This document shows, piece by piece, positions 44,108 through 55,900 of a DNA stretch of 64,000 nucleotides; the stretch's first letter is position 1; each line of letters begins with the position of its first letter. Source of the DNA: Hordeum vulgare subsp. vulgare (lineage: Eukaryota; Streptophyta; Magnoliopsida; Poales; Poaceae); the NCBI RefSeq assembly GCF_904849725.1, contig NC_058524.1, positions 490,427,763-490,491,762 on the forward strand, read 5' to 3'. The notes beneath the pieces were generated by a model. It was not told where the DNA came from, made no database searches, and saw nothing but the letters and a program-made list of their open reading frames with translations. The translations under genes were made by a program, and so were the position numbers.

Positions 44108-46233
44108 ATGGCGGCCTTTGCAAAGATCGCCATGGAGTGCCTGCAGGATCCCCTGATCTGGCTGTTCCTCGCCTCGGTGGCCTTGGTCATCCTGCAAAGA
44201 CGGCGGCTGAACCGGCCGCCGCTCCCTCCAGGCCCCAAGCCGCTGCCGATCATCGGCAACATGATGATGGCGGACCAGTTGACTCACCGTGGCCTGGCGG
44301 CGCTGGCGAAGCAGTACGGCGGGTTGCTGCACCTCCGGCTGGGCTCGCTCCGCATCTTCGCGGTGTCGACCCCGGAGTACGCGCGCGAGGTGCTCCAGGC
44401 GCAGGACAGCGACTTCTGGTACCGCCCGGCCTCCATCGCCATCCGCTACCTCACCTACGGCTGCTCCGACATGGCGTTCGCGCACGACGGGCCCTATTGG
44501 CGCCAGATGCGCAAGCTGTGCGTCACCAAGCTCTTCAGCCGCCGGCGCGACGAGACCTGGCTCGCCGTGCGCGACGGGTACGGGGAGCTCGCCCGGGCCG
44601 TTGGCAGGTCCAGCGGCGAGGCCGTGAACCTCGGCGAGCTCATCTTCAAGCACACCGTGAGCATCATCTTCCGGGCCGCCTTCGGCGTCCGCGACGTCGA
44701 AGGACTGGACGAGTTCATCCCCATGTTCAAAGAGTTCTCCAACCTCTTAGAAGCGTTCCACCTCGGCGACTTCTTCCCTTGGCTGAGCTGGATTGGCCGG
44801 CGGGGCTTCGACGGCCGCCTCCGCACCGTGCGCGGCGCTCTCGGAACGTTTGTGGACAAGATCATTGATGAGCACGTGAGGAGGGGCAAGAACCCCGAAG
44901 ATGCCGACGCTGACATGGTAGACGGCCTACTCGCATTCCTCGCTGATGCGAACGGGAAGGACGACTTCCGGGGCTACACCCGCGACAACGTTAGGGCCAT
45001 GATGATGGTAAGTACTCAAACTTTTGCTGTAGTGTGTGTTATACTATTTCCTATATTACGATTCAAAACTTTCTCAGGAATCCAAAGTAGTTACAAATTC
45101 CAATCTTACCGTATATTTGGCCGTAGTGTTTGCTCTATACTTCTCTTAAAATTTTACTATGCTTAGGTCGATGAAATTGCACTTTATTTACAAAATACTC
45201 CCTCCATTTTTAAATACAAAGTATAAGTTTTTTTAAAGGTTTCATTAAAGGACTACATATGAAGTACGATGAGTAAATTTATACTTTAAAATATATCTAT
45301 ATAAATTCATGTATAGTCCTTTAATAAAACATTTAAAAAGATTTATATTTAAGAACATTTAAAAAGATTTATATTTAAGAACAAAGAGAGTATGCGATTA
45401 GCCGCTAGCTTATGAATGAACAAAGAAGATGGTCGTCAACTTATGAATAAAGAAGATCATCTTTCCCTGTTGACATATATGTATGATGTTTCGCAACAAA
45501 AAAAAGACGTATACATATGATGCTGGCAGTAATTTCCTGCAAAAATAAATAAAAGATACTAACACATAATTGTTTCCCTGGATAATGTTGTTGGTGAATG
45601 CAGGACATGTTGTTTGGTGGACCGGACACAGTGGGTTTCACCATTGAGTGGGCGATGGCAGAGATGATGCATTGCCCTTCCATCCTTCAACGTGTGCAGC
45701 ATGAGCTCATCGACATTGTGGGGCTTGACCGGATTGTTGACGAATCGGACCTTGACAAGCTCCCGTTCCTCAAGTGTGTCGTCAAGGAGACACTTCGAAT
45801 GCACCCGCCGATCCCAATTCACCTTCATGGGACCACCAAAGATTGTATCCTCGGTGCCTACTCAGTGCCCAGGGGCTCCCGTGTCTTCATCAACGCGTGG
45901 GCGATCAACCGCGATGGCGAGGCGTGGCAAGACCCTGACACGTTTCGACCATCGAGGTTTCTGTCAGATGGGGAAGCCAAGGGGGTGGATCTCAAGGGTA
46001 GTTGCTACGAGTTATTGTCGTTCGGTTCAGGTCGACGCTCGTGCCCTGCACAAGGGCTTGGTCAGCATGCGGTGGAGTTTGCCATCGCTCAGCTTGTGCA
46101 TGGGTTCAACTGGAGTCTACCCGATGGCATGAAACCAACAGAGCTCGACATGAGCGACATGATCGGTGTCACTGTATCGCGTGCAACACGGCTCTATGCG
46201 GTGCCCACGCCTCGACTCACATGTCCTTTATAA
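44108..46233 (+). CDS. CYP84A: Cytochrome P450, CYP84A (ferulate 5-hydroxylase)-like; two exons
   Basis: Exons are 44108-45007 (300 codons) and 45604-46233 (209 codons plus TAA), joined at a phase-0 GT-AG intron, giving 509 residues against about 520 for grass F5H. CYP84A enzymes hydroxylate coniferaldehyde/coniferyl alcohol at C5 on the ER membrane for syringyl lignin. I see the N-terminal anchor (LIWLFLASVALVILQ), a proline hinge (PPLPPGPKPLPIIG), the WRQMRKLC helix C, I-helix GGPDT (305-309), ETLR with E362 and R365, FRPSRF, and the haem loop FGSGRRSCPA with Cys447. An in-frame ATG at 44042 exists, but 44108 gives the family N-terminus (AKIAMECLQDP). Compared with remembered grass F5H, differences cluster at GGPDTVGF, IHLHGTTKD and CPAQGLG, so the substrate may differ. 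No stop or frameshift is seen. Confidence 0.85.
45198..45389 (+). mobile_element. Stowaway-type MITE in the P450 intron
   Basis: It starts CTCCCTCCATTTTTAAATA and ends with the degraded inverse TATTTAAGAACAAAGAGAG. It is flanked by TA (45196-45197 and 45390-45391), the Tc1/Mariner-type target site. It is 192 bp long, including an exact 26-bp tandem duplication near its right end. Confidence 0.85.
45329..45380 (+). repeat. 26-bp tandem duplication inside the Stowaway MITE
   Basis: The unit beginning ACATTTAAAAAGATTT occurs at 45329-45354 and again at 45355-45380 without mismatch. Confidence 0.9.
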
Positions 46234-47252
46234 TATTAATTACCCCATCGAGCTCTTGTTGTACGTATTGTAAGTGAAACTATTTGTCATGAAATTGTGT
46301 GTCAGGCTTTAGATACAAACATGTGGTACACAAATATACACCATGGAGTATCGAGAGTGAAGTTGCCTCCCTCCATTTGCTCAACGTTTCATTTAAGTGC
46401 TTCAACACCTATCAGTAATGGCAACCACATCGCAGGCAACATAAGTTACATAATACTTTTTCCCCTCGTGAAAAACCTATTGTTTGTGTCCTCCTCCGTT
46501 GCAAGAGTTTTGCCACCCCTAATCTCTCGTGAACCCTTCCTCCCTATATGGTGAGTCCCATCACTAACTCGGGTGATTCCCATAGGGTTTTCGTAGAAAG
46601 ACTGGTAAGCCATGGTGGAGAAGGAGAGTCATGCGACACACGATCGAGGAAGGAAGTTGTAGGATACGCGAATGCTTGACCCACATGAGGATGAAGGCGA
46701 TGGATTTGTCTAGAAACAAAGGTTGAAGAGCCAATTATACGGACGAAGTGGTTGGCAATTGCTAGGGTTCACACAACCAATGATTTTGTCCTATCGCCCT
46801 CTACAACGATAAGAGATCTGCATGAAATCTCGTGAAATAAGTCATGTTGTGTATGATCAAGCTGAATATGTTCAGTGTCCAATGCAGACGCCTTATGAAA
46901 ATGGGCATGTGGATGTTCCAAATTTAGGTTGTGATCCTTGAGGAGTACGATAGATTTGAGAACCCATGACCGGTGGCTCTCAACAAGATTGTGGTATGAG
47001 ATCAAGTACTATTACTTCCAAATAACTAACTTAATTGTGTTGTTGTGAGAGGCATGTGCAAAAAAGCACAAGAGAGATCCTAGATGTTCAAATCCAGCTT
47101 TTGGATGGTTATGTTGGAGGCTTTGTTCGGCTGAGAGTCAAGATGGATTTGAGAAGGAAGCTTGATAGATTTGTCTCCATCACAAAAGGAGGAAAAAAGA
47201 AATGGTATCAGGTCAAATATGAAAAAAATATACCTACTTTTTGTGGCAATTA
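46234..47252. other. 3' flank of the P450 gene and spacer
   Basis: The first part will hold the P450 3' UTR; I see no certain poly(A) signal. The rest shows no repeat structure or coding potential I can support. Confidence 0.4.
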
Positions 47253-47397
47253 GGGTATCTACAACCGGACTTGGCAAATACGCCCCCTATACGCCCGCGG
47301 TTGCGTCCGCCGGCCCCTCATATGTTGCGCCGCACATCCACATACCTCAAATGCGAATCCTCAAATCTATGCAATCCATCCAGCTCGATCACCTAAT

Positions 47398-47584
47398 CAA
47401 AGTTGTCAGAATCGCGACTCAGCTCTTAGAATCTTACTACTTTACGATCCAAACTACCGCCTCCGATTCTACGATTTTGCTCATAGAATCTAATTTTTTA
47501 CGATCCTAGTAGTTATGATTCTACGATTCACGATCTACCAATGAAACTCCGATCCGATTCAGAATCGCGATTCTGACAACCTTG
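47398..47584 (+). mobile_element. 187-bp MITE with 20-bp TIRs and 8-bp TSD
   Basis: The terminal repeats CAAAGTTGTCAGAATCGCGA (left) and, reverse complemented, CAAGGTTGTCAGAATCGCGA (right) differ at one base. Both sides carry CACCTAAT (47390-47397 and 47585-47592). The interior repeats CGAT/GATTC words and has no coding capacity. The 8-bp duplication points to a hAT-type source. It lies inside element K. Confidence 0.85.
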
Positions 47585-47670
47585 CACCTAATACAAATTG
47601 TCTGAATTTAACAGTTCAAAAGAAAGCAAATCAAATCACAGTTTAACAAATCGGACATGCCAAAATGAAA

Positions 47671-49008
47671 TCAATCTCCGAGCGAGAAGTGGTGCTTGTT
47701 GAATCCCTGGCTGGACGTGGCCATCCATGCCTCGAGGTCGTCCTGCTCCGCCTGGGTAGCCAACTCCGCCTCCATCTGGGCTGCCTGCTCGGCCTGCATC
47801 CTGGCTGCATGATCCGCTACCGCACCAACCCTTGCCGCCTCCTGCTCCATGCGATCGTTGATACCCTTCCTCTTCTTCGCAAGCCACTTATTTGCATGCT
47901 CATCCATGAGGGTTTTGTACGTCAACATGATCTTCACATCCCCCATGCCCTGTGTGAGTTGCAACCTCTCCTTCTCCATTTCAATATCTCCAAATGGCTT
48001 GGCCTTCTCTATTTCCCATTTGATCGTCGCCTCTTGCTTCTCCAACTCAATCTTATCCCTCCCAATTTACAGGCTCTTCTTTGCCCTTGTCCGGTCCCAC
48101 TTCATCCTCTCCTTTTGCGCATCCAACATGAGCTTGTACCTCTCCTCTTTCTTGTTCTCCCTTGCTGAAAAATGCCCATCCATGTTGAAGTCATTTTTGT
48201 ACCTGCAGCGTCATGGGGGACCCTTGTCTTCTCCCACTTGTTTACCATGACTTGTGGGCTATCCTTTGGCACATTAGATCTTCCATTTGTGATGAAAACA
48301 TCATACTTTTCATCGTCCAACCCAATGGATTGGTGGGAGCTTGAGCCATCATTCCTCTTCTTGTGGGCTTTGAGATCGGCCACAAGTTGTGTCCACTTTG
48401 ATTTGCCATTCAATATGATCCAACAATAGCTAAAAGCAAATGGCTTCTTCTCTAGCTCGTGATACATAGTGCCCGCCACCACCATCTAGCAAACAACAAA
48501 CATATGATCACAAGAATGCAAACACAAGAAGCATATTCAAATGACAACACAATGAGGCAATTGACCTTACGTGAGTTGCCACTTCCATCCCACATTGAGG
48601 GTGTTTGGTCAATTGTGAGCAATAGCCGACGTACTTGTTCACTTCCCCTTGAATGATCCCCCATCGATGTTGGAGAGATGCCACATTGCGGGTGGTCATG
48701 ATAGGATGCGGCTCCACATACTCCTTTTGTATGTGATACTCCTTCCAAATCTTATCGCGATACATGTTTCCCTTTTGCTCGGTGCCGCATATTGAATCCA
48801 TTATTGTGTCTGGACATGATTTGACCAACAAGATGTCCTCATACCTTGAGAAAATCGGACCTCTTGCCTTTGCCATCTTGCTCTTCTTCTTCTTGTTGTT
48901 CGGATTGGGATCAGATGTTGTCCCAGCTTCAAATGCGGTGCTGGCCTTCAATTCATAATCCAGTTCGCTCGGATCTTCATTGTCATTGATCATGATTGAC
49001 AAGTACAC
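47671..49008 (-). pseudogene. Myb/NAM-like ORF1 of a PIF/Harbinger element
   Basis: Such proteins bind DNA and help the Harbinger transposase. On the minus strand, exon 1 (49008 to 48571) has RGPIFSRYEDILLVKSC, YRDKIWKEYHIQKEY and SLQHRWGIIQGEVNKYVG, a trihelix/SANT-like region. A phase-0 intron with GTAAGG and GCTAG ends (48570 to 48486) leads to exon 2 (LEKKPFAFSYCWIILNGKSKW), the NAM-associated C-terminal type. A frameshift near 48150 and an internal stop near 48060 break it. The reading continues in another frame with a Glu/Lys-rich coiled coil (MEKERLQLTQGMGDVKIML) to 47671. The start is uncertain; 49008 is the first Met in frame. Confidence 0.7.
48486..48570 (-). other. Intron of the Harbinger ORF1
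   Basis: An 85-bp intron with canonical GT and AG ends on the minus strand. It joins two frames in phase 0 and restores the family's domain order. Confidence 0.65.
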
Positions 49009-49806
49009 CTCCTAGATGATCATGGTTTGCAAGAATTCATCGTGTGAGAACTAGTGGTCTTTGCAAAACATTATACATTTGATCGGACATGAGCAAATAA
49101 AATGTACACGGTCTTGTTTTATCATTCCGTCGAACATGTCAAGTGCATCCCATGTGCCACTGGTGCTCGTTCATCCGCTCCTGAACAGGCTGGGTCGAGT
49201 CACATACGTCGAACACCAGCATATGCATGGGCGGAAAGCTATCCAGAATAGCCTAGTCGGCCGTCAAATCCTACTCCATCCCAAGGGTGCCACACGCACA
49301 ACGCGTGTTGATGATTGGATGGAAGTGGTGCGGGGAGGTGGATGTGGTGGGGGAGATAGCTTCTCGAGCATGTCCAGACCTTCTTGCAAAGCCGCCACCG
49401 CCTCCCTCTCACATTGCTAGTGACGCTGCAGCTTCCGGGTGACGTTCTCCACCTTTCAAGATGCAGTGGAGGAAGATACACTGATGGACGAGGCGGAATG
49501 CGTCTCTGTTGCGACAGTCGGGACAGGATGGAAGACATCTACGATGGTGGATCGGGACTGGTGGTGAGGATGGGGAGCAAGAGTGAGGGACGGGGAGGGC
49601 ATGGGCGCGGGAAAGATTGGGGGCCGCAGGAGGATGACGAAGGGTTTGGATGATCTGGTGCAATTTGTGGTGAGGTCAGGCTATCGGGTCCGACATGGCA
49701 GGTATACCGGGGCGCGCCCGGGCGCCCCTATATTAGTCCCATATTTTGGCTAGATACGAAGGGTGCCGGTCAGCCCGGGCATTTAAGCCTTGTTTAAGAA
49801 GCCCAT
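49009..49806 (-). other. 5' part of element K without a clear gene
   Basis: The upstream side of the Myb-like ORF. GC-rich stretches and a GGCGCGCCCGGGCGCC palindrome-like block (about 49710-49726) resemble the GC-rich leader side of Harbinger elements. No protein can be supported. Confidence 0.4.
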
Positions 49807-50397
49807 TGATACGTCTCCAACATATCTATAATTTTTTATTGTTCCCTGCTATTATATTATCATCCTAGGATATTTTTGGGTCATAATTTACCAATTTATA
49901 TTATTTTTTAGCACTCACCTATTGACCCACTGCCTAGTGCGAGTTGTTGTTTTCTGCGTGTTTTTTACTTTTCAGGTTCATAGTACCAAACAATGTCCAA
50001 TGTCCTTGAATTTTTATGATATTTTATGGGCCAAAATATGATCTGGAAGCTTCGGGAGAAGGCCGGAAGCGACAAGATGGAGGCACAAGCCAACAAGGCG
50101 CGACCAGGGGGGTCGGCGTGCCCTGATGGCTTGTCCCTCCCTTGTGGCCCCTCTACCTCCATTCCGTGGCCTATAAATTCACATATATTCCAAAAACCCT
50201 AAATATTAGAGAGAACCACTTTTTCCGCAGCCGCAAGTCTTTGTTCCACGATGATCCCATCTGGAGCTCCGTTCCGGCACCCTACCGGAGGGGGGGGGGT
50301 CGATCACGGAGGGCCTATTCATCAACCTTTGTGCCCTCATGACGATGTGTGAGTAGTTCACCACAAACCTATGGATCCGTAGTTAGCACCTAGATGG
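49807..50397 (+). repeat. Element L: Athila-type LTR fragment
   Basis: It begins TGATACGTCTCCAACATATC and contains the U3 hairpin core ACAAGCC (50085-50091) and GGCTTGT (50128-50134), a TATA-like CCTATAAATTC near 50170, and a U5-like GATGTGTGAGTAGTTCACC. It is cut at 50398 by element M. About 0.6 kb of an LTR of roughly 1.5 kb survives. Confidence 0.75.
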
Positions 50398-52230
50398 TGT
50401 TGGGGAACTTTGCATGGGAAACAAAAAATTTCCTACGCACACACAAGATCTATCCATGGTGATGACCATCTACGAAAGGAGAGATTGTATCTACATACCA
50501 TTGTAGATCTCTAATTAAGCGGAAGCGTATATAATGCGGTTGATGTAGTTGAACATCTTCGCGATCCAAATCGCAGTCCATCACGCGATCTCATCATGAC
50601 CTGTCCCGTGATCCCATCACAATCCATCCCGATCTAGTGCCAAATAGACGACACCTACATCACAATCCTCCGCGTTCAGCACACGTACATCTCAATGACG
50701 ATCTCCGCCTTCTTGATCCAGCAAGAGGGGGTGGAGAGGTAGCTGAGTTCCCTGACAGCCTAACGACATGGCGGCGATGGTGGCAGAGCTGATTCGGTAA
50801 GGCTTCGCCATGCACCGACGAACCTAATCTAGAGGAAGGACGAACTAGAGGGAGGGCGAGGGGATGCGCCTTAGATTGTGTGTTGGCTGCCCTCTATCCC
50901 CTATAGTATATATAGGAGGGAGGGGGAAGGGGTGGCGCCCTAGGGTTTCCCATAGGGTTGGCTGGCTGCACCCAAGAGGAGGAGGAGTCCTCCTCCAAGT
51001 GGGATTGGTGGAGGCGCTAGGAGGACTCCTCCTCCTAGTCGAACTCCTCCCCTTCACCACTATTTCGGCTGCATAGGCTCATGAGGTTGGCTGCCCAACC
51101 ACTAGGGGCTCGTGCGCCACCTCTTAGGCCTATGTGCCCTCCCGGGTGGTTGGCCCCTCCCGGTGAACCCCGACACCCATTCGTCACTCTGGTACACTAT
51201 CGGAAATGCCCGAAACCTTTCCGGAGCCCAAATACCCTCTTCCTATATATCAATCTTCGTCTCGGGACCATTCAGAAACTCCTCGTGATGTTCGGGATCT
51301 CATCCGGGACTCCGAACAACCTACGGTCACTAACATACATAACTCAACTATACGGAAACATCATCGAACCTTAAGTGTGCAGACCGTGCGGGTTCGAGAA
51401 CTATGTAGACATGATCGAGACACTCTCCGGTCAATAACAAATAGAGGGACCTAGATGCCCATATTGGCTCCTACATATTCTATGAAGATCTTTATCGGTC
51501 GAACCGCTATGTCAAGGATTTAGTTAATCCTGTATACTATTTCCTTTGTGCATCGGTATGTTACTTTCCCGAGATTCAATCGTCGGTATCTTTATACCTA
51601 GTTCAATCTCGTTACCGGCAAGTCTTTTTACTTGTTCCGTAATACAAAATCCTCTGACTAACCCTTTAGTCACATTGCTTGCAAGGCTTGTTGTGATGTT
51701 GTATTACCGAGTGGGCCCTAGAGATACCTCTCCGTCATACGGAGTGACAAATCCCATACTCGATTCACGCGAACCGAAAAGACACCTTCGGAGATAACTG
51801 TAGAGCACCTTTATAGTCACCTAGTTACATTGTGAAGTTTGATACACACACGACATTCTTTCGGTGCCCTGGAGTTGCATGATCTCGTGGTCATAGAAAC
51901 AGATACTTGACATGCAAAAAACAGTAGCAATAAACTCACGCAATCATATGCTACGTTCATAGTTTGGGTCTTGCCCATCACATTATTCTCTTAATACTGT
52001 GATCCTGTTATCAAATGTCAACTCATGTCTATGGACAGAAAACCTTGACCATCTTTGATCAACGAGCTAGCCCTTAGAGGCTCACTAGGGACAATGTGTT
52101 GTCTATGTACCCACACATGTATTTGGGTTTCCAATCAATACAATTCTAGCATGGATAATAAACGATTATCATGAACAAGGAAATATAATAATAACTACTT
52201 TATTATGGCCTCTAGCGCATATTTCCAACA
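50398..52230 (-). repeat. 3' LTR of element M (BARE/WIS-type Copia)
   Basis: A minus-strand LTR of 1833 bp. It starts TGTTGGAAATATGCGC at 52230 and ends GTTCCCCAACA at 50398. It is related to element D's LTR but diverged. A TATA-like TATATATA is on the minus strand near 50910. Inverted purine/pyrimidine blocks (GGAGGAGGAGTCCTCCTCC) lie near 50980. Confidence 0.88.
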
Positions 52231-52943
52231 TTCACCCACTTGCACTAGAGTCAGTAATCTAGTTCACATCACTATGTGATTCACACCCAATAAGTTCCAA
52301 GGTTTAATCACGTTTGCTTGTGAGAGAGGTTTTAGTCAACGGGTCTGAACCTTTCATATCCGTGTGTGCTTTACAAATCTCTATGGCATCCTATAGATTG
52401 TGCTACCACACACCATTTGGAACCATTCCAAATGACTGCTCCACTATACGAATCCAGTTTGCTACTCAGAGTCATCCGGATTGGCGTCAAATCTTGCATC
52501 GTCGTAACCCTTTACGACGAACTCTTTTATCACCTCCATAATCGAGAAATATTCCTTAGTCCACTAGTTACTAAGGATAACTTTGACCGTTGTTCAGTGA
52601 TTCATTCCTGGATCACTCTTTGTACCCCTTGACAGACTCATGGCAAGGCACACATCAGGTGCAGTCATAGCATGGCATACTATAAGGCATAGGGGACGAC
52701 CTTCGTCCTTTCTCTTTCTTCTGCCATTGTCGGGCTTTGAGTCTTACTCAAATTCTCACCTTACAATACTGTCAAGAACTCCTTCTTTGACTGATCCATT
52801 TTGAATTCCTTCAAAAAAATTGTCAAGGCATATCTTAATTGAAAGTTTTATCAAGTGTTTTGATCTATCTCTATAGATCTTGATGCTTAGTGTTCAAGTC
52901 GCTTGAACTAGGTTTTCCTTTGAAAAACACCTTTCAAACAACC
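52231..52943 (-). pseudogene. Element M: PPT and decayed RT/RNase H end of Copia pol
   Basis: On the minus strand, GCAAGTGGGTGAA precedes the LTR as a PPT. Upstream, broken readings give LSIKIYRDRSKHLI, APDVCLAMSLSRGT and VVKGYDDARFDANPDDSE. These correspond to the RT end and RNase H start seen intact in element A (ILGIKIYRDRSKRLIG, VKGYVDASFDTDPDDSK). Many stops and indels are present. It is cut at 52944 by element N. Confidence 0.8.
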
Positions 52944-55900
52944 TGTCACATCCCTAACCCTTACCCAAGATAACATTGTGCTCATGTCTTCTTGCATTTG
53001 CATCCAAGAAGTTTCAACAAAAACAACAAGGTGGCAAAGGAAAAACTCAAAACCCTAGCCACCATTTCAATTAAAGGAAATTTCAACTAGTTCAAAATCA
53101 ATGAACCCAAAATGGCCTCAAGAAATGTTCAAACTTTCTGATAAATCATGAAAGTAAATGAGCATTGGAGAAAACTATTTTCTTGACACTTTAAGCATTT
53201 TGAATAAATGCAAAATCCACTGGTTTCAAATTTAAAAATTGAAATCAGAAACTATAATTTTCCAAAAATGTTGAAAGTCTTGGAAATGAGTGGGGATATT
53301 ATAACGAATATTTCAGGAGGTCTAAAATAGTTTTTACTTTTTGTTTTGGAGCTGAAATAATTAGCAAAGCAATAAATAGCAAAACAGAAAAACAAAAACA
53401 GAAGAAAAAGGAAAAGAGTTACCTGTCGCCCAAGCCAGGCCCGTCCCATCTCCCCGCTCGTCCCCTCCCTCGCGCCAGTAGGCAGCAGGAGGTGGCCGCC
53501 GCCTCCTCCGGCGCGGCCACGCACCTACGTGCCTGCCTGGCCGCCGGTTCGCGCTAGCGACGATGAGGATAAGCTCCCCAGAGCTTCCCCTATCCATTCC
53601 CCGCCTCGGTTCTTCCCCTCCTCCCGGATCCCCTCCTTCTCCCTGCTGCCGCCATTAGAGCCGAGCTCGAGCTCGAGCTGGCCGTGCCCCTGGCCATAGG
53701 AACCCCTCCCAGAGCACGCCATTAGCTCCGCGTCGTCGCCCTAGTCGTCTCTGCAGAAGCCGAAGCTTCCTCGAGCCCTGCAACGCCCGCAACGCCGTCG
53801 TCTTCCTCCTCCGGCCGCCGGACCTCTCCCGTCGATTCGTCGCCCCCAGGCCTTCCCCGAGCCGTCAGAGCTCTGCTCTGCACTCCCTGTGAGCATGCGG
53901 TCGTTTCCCCTAAGTTTTCCCCGTCGATCCCCTCCTCTAGCCCTAGTTTCACCGGAGCCCGACGAGGACCGCCGCTGCCGCTCGTCGCCGGTAGCCCTCC
54001 GATGATCAGCTCGTCCTTCCGAGAGCACCAGCAGCTCCAGGACGACGCGTAGATGCTGTAGCAGCTAAGAACCGAGCGTAGATCCCCCTATTTCAAAGAC
54101 CCCGAGGACGCCCGAGCTTCTGCCGCCGCTCCGGCTCGTCGCCGACGCCTCTTCCGGTGACCCTAGCCTCCCCAGTTGGTCCTGCCAGATCGGCCACTTC
54201 GCGAGCATGCTGTAGCTGCCAACCGCGTGTGTTTTGGTGCTGTGTAGCGCCGTCTAGGTTGGCTCCGGCGAGCCCTCCGCCGCGGTTCTGGTTGCCGGCG
54301 ACCACCCTCCGGTGGGCGTCGACGTGGCCGACCATTAGGGCGTAATCGCCCTCCCCTCAGTCGCCGACACAGGGCCCCATGCCTGGTCAAACCCCAATTA
54401 GGGGCTGGTCAGCGCGGGATTAGACCCAGAGAGGCTGACCAGTGGGGCCCCCCTGTCAGGTTTGACCTGAACAGGTCGGCTGACCTGCTGACGTCAGCCT
54501 GATGCAATAAATGGAATTTCCAGTTTAAAACTAATTCAGGAAATTGCTAAAAATTGCAAAAATCATAGAAATTAATCTGTAACTCCAATGAAAATAAATT
54601 ATATATGAAAAAGTATCAGAAAAATTCAAGGATTCTGATTATGCTATTTTCAACTATGTTTGAAAAAGTTACAGGACCCTAATTGTGAAATAAGGAATAA
54701 TTCAATTCTTTAATCACTTTATAAATGGAATTTGCAAAAATATCCAAATTTCATTATAAATGCAATGATCACACACTGCCCTAGATATAAATCAGTACCA
54801 TAACATGACATTTCATGCATGTTAACATTAGGTTGATCTGAGCATCAGGTCGAATCAATTAAACCGGTATCCGAGAATACCCGTTTGAATTGCTATTCGA
54901 ATGTGATTCAAATCAACTCTAAACCTAAAACATCTTGATTATAATAACTTATCACTTTGCATTCTCATGCCATGCTCATGCATCATTTTGATTGCATATG
55001 ATTGTTATTGAATGTTGCCATTCATTTCGGTAGGCTCCGCACCCTCGGATTCCACCGAATATCCGTCTGACGGATATCGTTCCTCCTCTGAGCAACAAGG
55101 CAAGCAACCCTTTTGATCATCCCGATAACTCCTATGTTCTTGCTCCTGCACCTATTTATTGCATTAGGATCAAATGCTTCAACTGCTTTTGCCACGATAG
55201 TTGTACCCACTTCCTTTGCATGACCTAACCTTGTCACAGTAAATAGCCAAACCTTGCAACCTAGCATACCTGGTAGTTGCTTGAGCTATGATGTGCCTTA
55301 TCCTGCTATGCATGCTATGCTTAGAGAGTTGTGTATGGTCTCTCATCTGGGAGATGAACAGAAATGTGGAATGTGTTCGGTGAGCAAAGGTCGTGTGTTG
55401 AACTTGATTTGGTAAAGGTACCGGTGAAAGGCTGTGTAGGAGTACATGGCGGGTTGTTTCATTGGAACCGTCCTTAGGAACTGAGTTCCGTGTATGTAAT
55501 CCAAGACTAGATACTACCACATGCTGGGCCCTGGAATATGACCCCGCTCGGCCTATTAATCGCGTAGTACTCGGTCCAGGAGTTGCAAGTAGTTTCTGGT
55601 GTTTATAGTAATGCTGGAGGCCGTGCATGGTGCTGACCTGAGAGGTGGACCGTGATGCGGTAGGCAGTGGCACGGTGTACCAAGTGGCACCCGGATGGTG
55701 GGCTTGGGAACCCTGCGCACATCGTTTGAGGCCGTGGCGGAAACCTCGGCCGGACTTCCGTACGGGTTACTCTCAGATAGGCGATAAACCTGGACTAGGT
55801 ACTAGTGTGGTTAACGGTCGTGGCCGACTCCCTCGCTGGGCTTCCGCTTGAAGGTTGCCGAGGTGCATGACGTGCACATGGCGATAAGTGGCGGGAGCGT

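Larger units (their letters stand above)
45008..45603 (+). other. Intron of the P450 gene
   Basis: The donor is GTAAGT (45008) and the acceptor is TGCAG (ending 45603), phase 0. The flanking codons (AMMM, then DMLFGG) join where CYP84A proteins read continuously. The intron holds a Stowaway MITE. Confidence 0.9.
47253..49806 (-). mobile_element. Element K: PIF/Harbinger-type DNA transposon fragment
   Basis: The left end GGGTATCTACAACCGG follows a TTA (47250-47252), as expected for PIF/Harbinger terminal repeats and TSDs. It contains a minus-strand Myb/NAM-like ORF of the kind that accompanies these transposases. The right terminus is missing because element L begins at 49807. No transposase (DDE) ORF remains. 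Confidence 0.65.

Noticed and set aside
44092..44916. Long alternative frames on both strands of P450 exon 1
   Set aside because: The exon is very GC-rich, so shadow frames stay open. Only the frame at 44108 gives P450 motifs and joins exon 2.
53252..54390. Overlapping minus-strand open frames in the GC-rich part of the N LTR (also 63421-63964)
   Set aside because: They arise from CpG-rich composition in an LTR, give low-complexity Arg/Gly/Ala peptides, overlap each other in several frames and show no domain.
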